This document shows, piece after piece, positions 20,416 to 27,537 of a DNA stretch of 37,286 nt; the first letter of the stretch is position 1; each line of letters begins with the position of its first letter. Source of the stretch: a virus. Under the pieces are notes generated by a model, which was not told where the DNA came from, searched no databases, and worked only from the letters and a program-made list of their open reading frames with translations. Both the position numbers and the translations under genes were made by a program. The DNA is taken from positions 1 to 37,286 of IMG/VR virus record IMGVR_UViG_3300028754_000004. One strand, given 5' to 3'.

Positions 20416-21306
20416 TCAGCCGAATAGTCCGGAGACTGCGGCAACGATTTCGTCTGCGGACTTCTGCACGGCTTCGCGGGCGCCGTCGTTTTCGCGCAGG
20501 CTCTTGGCGTCCTCGGTGCAAAGCTCGGCTTTGATCCGCTTGGCGATCTCATCGAGCTTGGCATCGCCCACCAGATTGAAGGCGGGCAACAGATCGGCGA
20601 GTTCGCGAACGTTCTCGACTAGCGAGTCCCTGAACACGCCGCCTAACTCGCCGGGCGCCCGGTTCGAGTAGGCCGTCAGCTTGTTGGCCATGTGGCCAAC
20701 CACCGAGACGATCCGTTCGACCGTGTGCGCCATCGCCTTGTCAACCACCGTGGAGGTGGTGACCTGCAGCTGCGCCCTGATCTCAGCCACCGTGTCATCG
20801 TCCAGCTCGCTGCGGAAGTCGGCAGCGTCGGGGAATGGCAGGATGGTCAGATCAAGATTGAACTTGCTGCGGATGTCATCGGCCGACGGGTAGTCGCCGT
20901 CATTGAACAGGCCGTTCAGCGCCTTCTTGCGCTCCTCGACGAATGCCGGGTAGGCCGCACAGAAGCGGTCGGCGGCATCGTTGAATTCACGCTTCAGGGT
21001 GCGAAACTCATCACTGAATTTCGAGAACAGCGCGTTGGGCAGAATGCGCGGGCCATCGTCGGCCCACGGCTGCGTCATCTTGTAGTGCAGCATGCGCGCC
21101 TTGCTCACCATGCCGGTGAGTTCAGCCAGATGCTCGGAGGCGATGAGCAGCTTGTTGTAGCGCCCGGCGTCGTCGGCCGCGTGATACTTGCGGTTGGTTT
21201 CGTCGGTGACCTTGCGGTCGAGCTTGCGGGCAGTCCACTGCGAGATGTTGACCGAGACCAGAACGGCCTTGCGTGACAACGGCGTGGTGATTTGCATCGA
21301 GTTCAT
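20416..21306 (-). CDS. DUF3150-family protein, 296 aa
   Basis: The protein opens LSRKAVLVSVNISQWTARKL-DRKVTDE, the hallmark start of the DUF3150 family, and continues as an all-helical protein (EFRTLKREFNDAADRF..., VEERKKALNGLF, IRAQLQVTTSTVVDKAM). DUF3150 genes sit beside a CobS/MoxR-like ATPase and a VWA protein in phages and in integrative elements; the activity is unknown. ATG at 21304-21306 follows AAAGGAGCAACACC. It is the middle gene of the triad. Confidence 0.75.
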   Translation of the reverse strand: MNSMQITTPLSRKAVLVSVNISQWTARKLDRKVTDETNRKYHAADDAGRYNKLLIASEHLAELTGMVSKARMLHYKMTQPWADDGPRILPNALFSKFSDEFRTLKREFNDAADRFCAAYPAFVEERKKALNGLFNDGDYPSADDIRSKFNLDLTILPFPDAADFRSELDDDTVAEIRAQLQVTTSTVVDKAMAHTVERIVSVVGHMANKLTAYSNRAPGELGGVFRDSLVENVRELADLLPAFNLVGDAKLDEIAKRIKAELCTEDAKSLRENDGAREAVQKSADEIVAAVSGLFG

Positions 21307-21330
21307 GGTGTTGCTCCTTTGAGAATGAAA

Positions 21331-21354
21331 AGCGGCGCCGGGATTGGCGCCGCT
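21331..21354 (-). terminator. terminator-like hairpin between ATPase and DUF3150 genes
   Basis: On the minus strand AGCGGCGCC-AATCCC-GGCGCCGCT is followed by TTTTC. Nine perfect pairs with a short U-run: a weak intrinsic terminator that would lower the amount of DUF3150 and VWA messages relative to the ATPase. Confidence 0.6.
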
Positions 21355-21360
21355 GCTCGA

Positions 21361-22386
21361 TCACTGGATGACCAAGTCTTGGTTGGCGACGGCCCACTGA
21401 CCGTAGGTCGCCGTGTTTTTTAGTTTGGCATCGCGCAGCGTTGCGTCGTGCACCACGAGGATTTGTGATTCACGCGGCAGTCGCTGGGCGTATTCGACGA
21501 TGGCCGGGAAGGTCTTCTTGGTGGCCATGCGACCGAGCGCCGTGCAGATCGCAAACCGGACGCTCGGCTCGGTCGGCACTTTCGCGTCGGCCGGGTTGGT
21601 GAGGATGTCGTCGAGCGAGCCGATGGAATTGTAGAGGTCGATGAAGCCATCAAGCTCGGCAGCGTAGGCATCACCGACATGGGCAGCGAATAGCCGCATG
21701 CGGTGTTGCTTCGGCGCCGTGACGTACTTGCCGCAGCGCGTCCACGACCGTGGAGTCGGAAACGCGTTCTCATCGCCCTTCGGCATGACGTGCAGCACGT
21801 CCTGACCGCGCAGGCGGATGAAGGCGACCAGTTCAGGCGGCACGTCGTTGGCCGTGGCCCAGTTGGTCCACGATGCGACATCGGCCTCGACGAATATGTG
21901 CGCGAAACGATTGCGCAGCGCGGTCGGCATCCGTTGCGCCGAGGCGCGGTCACCGACGCGGTTACCTGCCGCGACGATCACCCAGCCCTTGGGCAGGTGG
22001 TAGTCACCGACGCAGCGATCCAAGATCAGTTGGAACATGACCGCCATCATCTGCGGCGAGCCGGTGTTGATTTCGTCGATGAACAAGATGCCGAATTCGC
22101 CATCACGCTCGACCTGCGGCAGTTCGTCGGGGACGAACCATCGCGTCTTGCCGGTCACCATGTCGGGCACCGGGATGCCGCGCACGTCAACCGGCTCACG
22201 AATGTTGGTGCGGAATTCAATCACCTTGCGGTTGGTCGCCAGCCCAAGCTGGCGGACGATGTCCGACTTGCCGACGCCGGGTGGGCCCCAGATCATCACG
22301 GGGTCACCGGCGTCGGTCATGAAGCGCAGCATGATCGCTGCTTCGGAAACGGAAACGGTGTGCTCTTTAACGGAGAGGTTTGCCAT
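21361..22386 (-). CDS. AAA+ ATPase, MoxR/CobS-like, 341 aa
   Basis: Walker A GPPGVGKS (34-41), Walker B GILFIDEIN with D104-E105, a sensor-1 IVAAGNRVGD and an arginine-rich PTALRNRF are all present, the set seen in MoxR- and CobS-type AAA+ proteins. Such ATPases form rings and work with VWA partners in protein or metal-cofactor remodelling. It leads the triad, and its ATG at 22384-22386 follows AAAGGAGCAACCAAC. A long structured leader precedes it. Target unknown; a role in takeover or particle assembly is speculative. Confidence 0.85.
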   Translation of the reverse strand: MANLSVKEHTVSVSEAAIMLRFMTDAGDPVMIWGPPGVGKSDIVRQLGLATNRKVIEFRTNIREPVDVRGIPVPDMVTGKTRWFVPDELPQVERDGEFGILFIDEINTGSPQMMAVMFQLILDRCVGDYHLPKGWVIVAAGNRVGDRASAQRMPTALRNRFAHIFVEADVASWTNWATANDVPPELVAFIRLRGQDVLHVMPKGDENAFPTPRSWTRCGKYVTAPKQHRMRLFAAHVGDAYAAELDGFIDLYNSIGSLDDILTNPADAKVPTEPSVRFAICTALGRMATKKTFPAIVEYAQRLPRESQILVVHDATLRDAKLKNTATYGQWAVANQDLVIQ

Positions 22387-22419
22387 GTTGGTTGCTCCTT
22401 TGATGGCAGGTGGGTTGGT

Positions 22420-22512
22420 AGTGCATCTTGTCGCGGCGCTGCGGGCTTGAATTGCAAACTGCGTTGTCCCGGTTGGCGCCGCGAAGTAGATGCACTCGCT
22501 CGTAAGCGAGTG
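22420..22512 (-). promoter_or_regulatory. structured leader of the ATPase operon, two competing folds
   Basis: A long inverted repeat pairs AGTGCATCT...CGCGGCGC (22420-22439) with GCGCCGCG...AGATGCACT (22476-22496), 17 pairs with an internal loop. Overlapping its right arm is a perfect hairpin CACTCGCT-CGTA-AGCGAGTG (22493-22512). Bases 22493-22496 belong to both, so the two structures cannot be formed at once. The leader lies 34 bases upstream of the ATPase start on the minus strand. Confidence 0.55.
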
Positions 22513-23076
22513 GAATTTGTTGTGAATGTTTGGAGGCTGTCTGTTCAGCCACGTCGGCCCCCAGTCTGGGCCGTTACAGCCGCGTGGCCAGCCAATGAGG
22601 CGTCCCGCGAATTCACCGCCTCAATGCCGCTTCGGGGTTATCGTGGATGGTCTGCCTGACCTGCTGCGCGATCTCCGCACAAATGTTTCCACGTTTTCCC
22701 CGCCTCACTGAGACGACCCGCTTTTTTCCATGACAGCCGCCGCCGAGGTGGTGCGCGCTCAGGCCGGGTTTGCTGGGTCCCGGTGTGGGCGCCGGGGTTG
22801 CTAGAGGCCCGGTGCCGCCCGGCTGGTAAATGAACCAACCGTAGGACTAGATATACGGGCACCGTGCCCGGTATTCAAGAGCGGCGTGTGATATATGATA
22901 TTGAGCAATATCAAGCACTTAGGAGGATATCTCGGGCGTGGCGCCCTGTGCACCATGCCGAATGACACGTTCGTGCCAGACAACCCGGGGTGCCCTCGGA
23001 GCCAGATTGACGGCGCCGCGCGCGTCGTTCAGCGTGCGCACAGTGATTCGCCAAGCATCGCCGGGGAGACATCGCG
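22513..23076. other. intergenic control region between divergent operons, with dyads
   Basis: About 560 bases without a convincing gene between the minus-strand ATPase operon and the plus-strand late operon. It contains the palindrome GGGCAC-C-GTGCCC (22857-22869) and TGATATTG-AG-CAATATCA (22896-22913), both possible operators, then AGGAGG at 22921 without a well-placed start codon, and GGGCG-TGG-CGCCC (22934-22946). A frame of 41 codons (22954-23080) ends on the NusG-like start but is not clearly coding. The late promoter should lie here, but I cannot pick hexamers. Confidence 0.5.
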
Positions 23077-23550
23077 TTGACGTTCTGGACCGTGGTGCAA
23101 GCACAGCCGATGAACGAGCGCCGAGTGATCATGCATCTCGACCGGCAAGGCTTCACGCACTACGCACCGCGCGAAAAAATCACTCGCGTCACACGCGGCC
23201 GCCGCATCCCGTCATCGCGCTACATCTTCCCGCGCTATCTGTTCGTGCTGATCGAGGAGGGATGGCACCGGCTGTTCTCCACCTTCGGTGTCACCAAGGT
23301 GTTGATGAACGGCCAAGAGCCCGCACGATTGCCCGATGACTTCGTCACCAAGATGAAAGCCTCAGAGCGCAACGGGCTGATCGAGCTACCGAAGAAATCC
23401 AACTTCACCAAGGGACAGGCAGTCCAAGTCACCGGCGGCCTGTTCATTGGATGCAAAGGTCTCTACCAAGGCGCGACCTCCCAGCAACGGGAGGTCGTTT
23501 TGCTGAATACACTGGGTCGAATGGAATTAGCGTCCGGTCTCCTGCGCTGA
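23077..23550 (+). CDS. NusG/RfaH-like transcription antiterminator, 157 aa
   Basis: The N-terminal domain matches NusG/RfaH NGN domains: FWTVVQAQPMNERRVIMHLD, FTHYAPREKI, then SRYIFPRYLFVLIEEGWHRL. The C-terminal part has a KOW motif, FTKGQAVQVTGGLFIGCKGL. Length fits (RfaH about 160). TTG at 23077 has GGGGAG eight bases upstream. As the first gene of a 14-kb late operon it probably binds RNA polymerase and suppresses pausing or termination along that operon, the known role of RfaH-type proteins in long operons. Confidence 0.85.
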   Translation: MTFWTVVQAQPMNERRVIMHLDRQGFTHYAPREKITRVTRGRRIPSSRYIFPRYLFVLIEEGWHRLFSTFGVTKVLMNGQEPARLPDDFVTKMKASERNGLIELPKKSNFTKGQAVQVTGGLFIGCKGLYQGATSQQREVVLLNTLGRMELASGLLR

Positions 23551-23579
23551 TGATGAGAGAGACATGTGTCGTGGCTGAT

Positions 23580-23642
23580 CGGAATCGTTGATTCCGTGGA
23601 CCGCCGGTAGGCCCTCAAAAAACCCGCTCCACTAAATTAGTG
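23580..23642 (+). promoter_or_regulatory. hairpin and dyad upstream of the packaging genes
   Basis: CGGAATC-GTT-GATTCCG (23580-23596) is a seven-pair hairpin. CACTAA-A-TTAGTG (23630-23642) is a perfect dyad whose end touches the GAGGA ribosome-binding site of the next gene. The second could be an operator or a translational control hairpin. Confidence 0.45.
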
Positions 23643-23653
23643 AGGACTTCACA

Positions 23654-24079
23654 ATGGCAAAGGCAGCCAAGGCTGTTGCGCAACCCAAGACGCCGAAGAA
23701 CTTGTTTCAACCCGGCCACGAGAAGAAGGGCGGCCGCAAGATCGGCTCGGGCAATCACGTCACCCGCGTGCTCAAGGAAGCGATCATGATCGCCGCCGAG
23801 ATGGAGGGCTCCGATTGCTGTGGCACGGGCAAGCTGATCGGGTATCTTAGACGCGTGGCACGTGACGACAGCCGCACCTTCTGCATGCTGCTCGGGCGCC
23901 TGATCCCGGTGCAGGAGAACAATCAGACCGACGTGCGGGTAGAGGTGACCTACCGCAGCGTCGAGGAAATCCGCCGTGAACTGGAAAGCCGGGGTATCGA
24001 CATCCGGCTGCTCAACCCACCCGAGATCGACAACGAGGAGGAGTTCGAAGATGCGTTGGAGGACGCCAACCAAGATTGA
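23654..24079 (+). CDS. putative terminase small subunit, 141 aa
   Basis: The N-terminal basic region (LFQPGHEKKGGRKIGSGNHV followed by TRVLKEAIMIA) resembles phage proteins that lie directly before TerL ('KGGRPKGsrNk'), taken as terminase small subunits. A helical middle (LIGYLRRVARDDSRTFCMLL, LIPVQ) and an acidic tail (EIDNEEEFEDALEDANQD) follow. ATG at 23654 has GAGGA seven bases upstream. It would recognise phage DNA for packaging; the assignment leans on position and the N-terminal pattern. Confidence 0.6.
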   Translation: MAKAAKAVAQPKTPKNLFQPGHEKKGGRKIGSGNHVTRVLKEAIMIAAEMEGSDCCGTGKLIGYLRRVARDDSRTFCMLLGRLIPVQENNQTDVRVEVTYRSVEEIRRELESRGIDIRLLNPPEIDNEEEFEDALEDANQD

Positions 24080-24260
24080 CCCCACCCAGCTATTAGACCT
24101 GACCGAGGCCGACGAGATCATCAGAGACTACCGAAACGGCGAGTTCGACCGCGCCGAGTTACGCAAAAAGCTGTTGCTGGAGGCCAACGTCCCGGCCGAT
24201 GCTCTAGAAGACGCCGTGGCGGATGCAGACAATGGTCCAGTTTCTTCCAGTCAAGACTGA
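24051..24260 (+). CDS. hypothetical protein between terminase genes, 69 aa
   Basis: ATG at 24051 is preceded by GAGGAGTTCGAAG, overlapping the previous gene by 29 bases; its end overlaps TerL by 38. The product (MRWRTPTKIDPTQLLDLTEA, then IIRDYRNGEFDRAELRKKLL) is helical and acidic. Its tight fit between the terminase genes suggests a packaging-related role. Family unknown. Confidence 0.55.
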   Translation: MRWRTPTKIDPTQLLDLTEADEIIRDYRNGEFDRAELRKKLLLEANVPADALEDAVADADNGPVSSSQD

Positions 24261-25701
24261 GTTCAACTCGACCGAGTTAGCGCTGACTGAGGAGTTGGCA
24301 GGCTCCAATGCCCGCAAGCACTTCAAGCATTTCAGGCGCCTGATCCGGCCCAAGATGCTGGACGCGTGGTGGCAAGAGGATGTTGCCAAGCACCTGATGA
24401 CGTTCTGGGACGACCTTGTCGCAGGCAAGCGCCCGGCCATGGTGCTGCAGGCGCCACCGCAGCACGGCAAGACCGAGCAGGTGAGCGACTTCGTGGCATG
24501 GGTGGCCGGGATGAACCCGGACCTGAAAACCATCTTTGCCAGCTACTCGGAAGACCTCGGCGTCCGGGTGAACCTGTCGCTGCAGCGCATCTTCGACAGC
24601 CCCAACTACAAGCTGGCGTTCAGGAAGACCAAGCTGAACGACACCAACACCGCGATGGAGGGCTCGGGCCGGTGGATGCGCAATAGCTCGGTGCTGGAAT
24701 ATGTCGGCCATCAGGGCGGCTTCCGAAACACCACCGTGATGGGCCAGATCAACGGCATGGGGCTCGACCTCGGGGTGGTCGATGACCCGATGAAGGGCCG
24801 CGCCGAGGCATCGTCCAAGACCGTGCGCGACAAGACGTGGAATTGGTTCACCGACGACTTCTTCGGCCGGTTCTCCAACAACGCGGGCTTCCTGATGATC
24901 ATGACGAGGTGGCACCTCGACGATCCGGCAGGCAGGTGGCTGGAGCACTTCCCCAACACCAAGGTGCTGCGATATCCGGCCATTGCCGAGCGCGATGAGA
25001 AGCACCGCAACAAGGGCGAGGCGCTGTTTCCCCAGCTGAAGCCACTGTCGTTCCTCAATGAACGCCGCAAGGTGCTGACCGAGGCAGGCTGGCAGAGCGT
25101 CTATCAACAGACACCGATTGCCGCCGGTGGTGACATGTTTCCGGTGGACCGGTTCAAGATCATCACGAGCTTCAACCGTTCTCAGGTGCGCCGCAGCATC
25201 CGCTACGTGGACAAGGCATCGACCGAGGAGGATGGCGCCTATACGGCAGCCGCCCTCGTGCACGACATGCGGGACGGCACCACCGTGGTGGAAGACATGC
25301 TGCGGGGGCAGTGGCCGGTGCTGGAGCGGGAGCGCCGCCTGATGCAGGCCGCCGAGGCCGATGACGCCTCCTGCAGGCAATACTCGATCTGGTTCGAGCA
25401 GGAGCCGGGCTCAGGCGGCAAGGAGAGTGCCGAGGCCTCGATCCGCAGGTTCAAGCAGTTCGGCGCCTTTGCCGACAAGGTGACCGGCGCCAAGGAAGTG
25501 CGCGCCGAGCCGTACGCCGGTGCCGTGCAGAATGGCGATGTCTCACTGGTAGCAGGCGAATGGAATAGGGCGTTCCTCGATGAGCACGAGCAATTCCCTT
25601 TAGGAAAGTATAAAGATCAGGTGGACGCGACGGCGGGGGCGTTTAACAAACTCGCTGAGAGCATGCGCAAGTACGATTCAAGTTTAGATTGGGTTGGATG
25701 A
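24223..25701 (+). CDS. terL: terminase large subunit, 492 aa
   Basis: Packaging ATPase motifs: Walker A-type APPQHGKT (77-84) and Walker B LGVVDDP (D187-D188). The nuclease domain starts at YVDKAS with D330 and ends at KDQVDATAGAFNKL. Length and motif order match phage TerL. It cuts concatemers and drives DNA into the procapsid. The start is ATG at 24223 (an ATG three codons later is equally possible). Its stop overlaps the start of a decayed endonuclease frame. Confidence 0.9.
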   Translation: MQTMVQFLPVKTEFNSTELALTEELAGSNARKHFKHFRRLIRPKMLDAWWQEDVAKHLMTFWDDLVAGKRPAMVLQAPPQHGKTEQVSDFVAWVAGMNPDLKTIFASYSEDLGVRVNLSLQRIFDSPNYKLAFRKTKLNDTNTAMEGSGRWMRNSSVLEYVGHQGGFRNTTVMGQINGMGLDLGVVDDPMKGRAEASSKTVRDKTWNWFTDDFFGRFSNNAGFLMIMTRWHLDDPAGRWLEHFPNTKVLRYPAIAERDEKHRNKGEALFPQLKPLSFLNERRKVLTEAGWQSVYQQTPIAAGGDMFPVDRFKIITSFNRSQVRRSIRYVDKASTEEDGAYTAAALVHDMRDGTTVVEDMLRGQWPVLERERRLMQAAEADDASCRQYSIWFEQEPGSGGKESAEASIRRFKQFGAFADKVTGAKEVRAEPYAGAVQNGDVSLVAGEWNRAFLDEHEQFPLGKYKDQVDATAGAFNKLAESMRKYDSSLDWVG

Positions 25702-25962
25702 AAACACAACTTACACAAGAGATAGCACGCGAGCATCTGAGCTACAACCCGAGCACCGGTTTGTTTGTTTGGAAGAAGCGCGATCTTGATTGGTGGAATA
25801 CTCGCTACGCAGGCAAGCCAGCGTTCAACAGCATGCACGTTGTCGATTGTTAACAACAAGACAATCTGGCTGGGCACGTTCGGTACACAAGACGAGGCCA
25901 TTGCAGCGCGACAGGCAGCCGAGCGTGAACACGGCTTCACCGAGAGACATGGGAAAGAATGA
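25698..25962 (+). pseudogene. decayed HNH-AP2 homing endonuclease remnant
   Basis: The 51-codon frame from 25698 to 25853 has the N-terminus of HNH-AP2 endonucleases (HLSYNPSTGLFVWKKRD, then WWNTRYAGKPAF). The opposite end of such a protein, TIWLGTFGTQDEAIAARQAA, appears in another frame ending at 25962. The whole central HNH core and the start of the AP2 domain, about 100 residues in intact relatives, are missing between them. This is a deletion plus frameshift scar of a mobile endonuclease gene that once sat behind TerL. Confidence 0.7.
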
Positions 25963-26153
25963 GCCGCACCTTTGACCGCGACAACATCTGGGCGCGCATC
26001 GCATGGGCCATGCCGCGCGAGTTGGTGTACTGGTGCGCCGTCCGTCTGGCCGTGCACGCCACCACCGGGGAGTGGAGCGGGCAGGAGGTGCCATCGCTGA
26101 AGCTGATGGACGCGCTGGACCGTTGGAAAAAACCTGAGAAGCCGAAGCCATGA
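25959..26153 (+). CDS. conserved small phage protein, 64 aa
   Basis: The core IWARIAWAMPRELVYWCAVR with ATTGEW and VPSLKLMDALDRW is a pattern found in small phage proteins near terminase genes; function unknown. One hydrophobic helix (LVYWCAVRLAVHA) is visible but is amphipathic. ATG at 25959 overlaps the remnant frame's stop, and its own stop overlaps the next ATG. Confidence 0.65.
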   Translation: MSRTFDRDNIWARIAWAMPRELVYWCAVRLAVHATTGEWSGQEVPSLKLMDALDRWKKPEKPKP

Positions 26154-26302
26154 TTGTTGTTGTGAGAGATGGATCGGTCGAGCTTTACAGCTACGACACC
26201 GAGCACAAGACCGAGGGGCTATCGCCCGCGCAGGCAGACTTCGACGACGTGAGGGACGCATTGCGCGAGGCGCTGGCGTATCTGGGCGACGACGATGGCT
26301 AA
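26150..26302 (+). CDS. hypothetical small acidic protein, 50 aa
   Basis: ATG at 26150 overlaps the preceding stop (ATGA). The product starts MIVVVRDGSVELYSYDTEHK, then SPAQADFDDVRDALREALAY, and ends in an aspartate run. Consistent with the chain of overlapping small genes here. Family unknown. Confidence 0.55.
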   Translation: MIVVVRDGSVELYSYDTEHKTEGLSPAQADFDDVRDALREALAYLGDDDG

Positions 26303-26489
26303 GCACGACACGCTCTTCATCGACCTGTGGAAGACCCCGCGCGATGAAAGCTGGCGCGAATGGCTCAAGGAGCAGGCGCGCAACGGCATGACGTGGGAGT
26401 GGGAGGCACAGCCCATCGCTGATCAGATCAAGCTGACCAAGTGCACCAACGTGCCAGAGGAATTGCCGCCGTGGCTGGAAAGAAGATGA
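26295..26489 (+). CDS. hypothetical small tryptophan-rich protein, 64 aa
   Basis: ATG at 26295 overlaps the previous gene by eight bases. The product contains FIDLWKTPRDESWREWLKEQ and MTWEWEAQPIAD, with five tryptophans. Overlaps the next gene at its end. Family unknown. Confidence 0.55.
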   Translation: MAKHDTLFIDLWKTPRDESWREWLKEQARNGMTWEWEAQPIADQIKLTKCTNVPEELPPWLERR

Positions 26490-26698
26490 CCGACGACGAG
26501 ATCAGGGACGCTGTCGAGATCATGAAGCAGCGCGCCTTGAGGGTCGCCGCCAACACGATGTCAGCGGATAAGCATGTCGGGCTGATCAACCTGATCATCG
26601 AGGTTGAAGCCTTATCGCGAGGCCTGCCACCGAAGCGACCGCGTGAGGACATCTTGGCTGACATCGAGCGCGAGCTTGCGCGCGTGCGCAATGGTTAA
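26486..26698 (+). CDS. hypothetical helical protein, 70 aa
   Basis: ATG at 26486 is chosen with GGAAAGAAG upstream; a GTG five codons earlier is an alternative. The product begins MTDDEIRDAVEIMKQRALRV and is helical, with a basic PPKRPRED segment. Family unknown. Confidence 0.55.
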   Translation: MTDDEIRDAVEIMKQRALRVAANTMSADKHVGLINLIIEVEALSRGLPPKRPREDILADIERELARVRNG

Positions 26699-26846
26699 GA
26701 AGATCGAGCGCGTGCTGTTGCGCTGTACTGCGTGCAAGGCGACCCGCTCGATCACCATCAAGACATTCGCCAAGGGTCTGCCGTTCTGCCCGAGGTGCGG
26801 CAACAAGGAAGTGCCAGTAGAGCCCGCACCCTGCAGGCCCGGCTAA
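26691..26846 (+). CDS. small zinc-ribbon protein, 51 aa
   Basis: Two knuckles, RCTACKA and FCPRCGN, about 20 residues apart with strand-rich sequence between (RSITIKTFAKG), form a classic zinc ribbon. ATG at 26691 overlaps the previous gene. It closes the small-gene run before the structural genes and is followed by a hairpin. It probably binds nucleic acid or another protein. Confidence 0.65.
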   Translation: MVKKIERVLLRCTACKATRSITIKTFAKGLPFCPRCGNKEVPVEPAPCRPG

Positions 26847-26854
26847 CAGGGTGC
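26826..26854 (+). other. hairpin after the zinc-ribbon gene
   Basis: GCACCCTG (26826-26833) pairs with CAGGGTGC (26847-26854). A TTTTT run follows ten bases later (26866-26870), so it is at best a weak terminator; the late operon continues beyond it, possibly with help from the NusG-like factor. The 105 bases between 26847 and 26951 hold no gene. Confidence 0.45.
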
Positions 26855-26951
26855 GGCGTTGGCCTTTTTACGTCCGGGCTTGCCACCTGCGCTTCATCGG
26901 GGGTGCACAAACCCTCCACGCATTGTGAACAGATTACGCAAGGATTGACCC

Positions 26952-27350
26952 ATGCTGCAAGTCCTGAACGGCCCCACCATCGAGGCAGGCGAGTCACTGT
27001 CCGATGCGATTGATTGCTGCGCAGGCCAGCTGGTCTGCATCACCATTCCGGAAGGGTGGGACAAGGCGAACCTGTCGTTTCAGTTTTCGCCCGATGGCAA
27101 GACGTTCTGCGATCTCTACCAGTTCGACGGCTTTGCCGCGACGATCAAGACCGTAGTGCCCGGCTCCAGTGTGATTGTGCCTGCCGATCTCGGGAGAGCC
27201 ACCGCGTTCATGAAGTTCAGATCGTCAGTACCGCAATCGGAGCGCCGCGAATTCAAGGTGGCGCTGATACCAACGATGCCATCACTAGGTGGTGGAGGCG
27301 ATGCACCTAGTCCCTACACCGCACTCATCACACCGGTAGCCCGGCGATGA
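26952..27350 (+). CDS. putative virion-associated protein, 132 aa
   Basis: ATG at 26952 has AAGGATTGACCC upstream. The sequence (ANLSFQFSPDGKTFCDLYQF, then VVPGSSVIVPADL, FMKFRSSVPQ) is beta-rich and resembles small proteins encoded next to portal genes in alphaproteobacterial prophages. It may be a head or tail accessory protein. Its stop overlaps the next ATG. Confidence 0.55.
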   Translation: MLQVLNGPTIEAGESLSDAIDCCAGQLVCITIPEGWDKANLSFQFSPDGKTFCDLYQFDGFAATIKTVVPGSSVIVPADLGRATAFMKFRSSVPQSERREFKVALIPTMPSLGGGGDAPSPYTALITPVARR

Positions 27351-27535
27351 TTGACAAGGTCGAGGTGGTCGTAGTCCCAGATGATAATTCACTCGCCCCT
27401 CGACATATTCCGCGCAACATCCTGACCAAGCTCGGTCGCCACGACACCCTGATGAGCAACGATAGCCGCCGCATGTATGTGCGCGAAACGTTGTGGCTGC
27501 AGATGCAATCCGCCGTCAATCATGTGAACCGATAG
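27347..27535 (+). CDS. hypothetical small protein, 62 aa
   Basis: ATG at 27347 overlaps the previous stop (ATGA). The product (MIDKVEVVVVPDDNSLAPRH) has a short strand start and a basic middle. It ends two bases before the portal gene. Family unknown. Confidence 0.5.
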   Translation: MIDKVEVVVVPDDNSLAPRHIPRNILTKLGRHDTLMSNDSRRMYVRETLWLQMQSAVNHVNR

Positions 27536-27537
27536 CC

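Noticed and set aside
22954-23080. 41-codon frame ending on the NusG-like start codon
   Set aside because: The stop/start overlap is attractive but there is no ribosome-binding site at a useful distance and the peptide has no recognisable feature.
22938-23339. Plus-strand frame of 133 codons starting at GTG after AGGAGG
   Set aside because: It overlaps the NusG-like gene by over 260 bases and is Arg/Ala/His-rich noise; the AGGAGG may be chance.
24277-25380. Minus-strand frame of 367 codons opposite the terminase gene
   Set aside because: Antisense shadow of a G+C-rich gene; rich in His, Leu, Val and Gly with no motif, while the plus strand encodes TerL.
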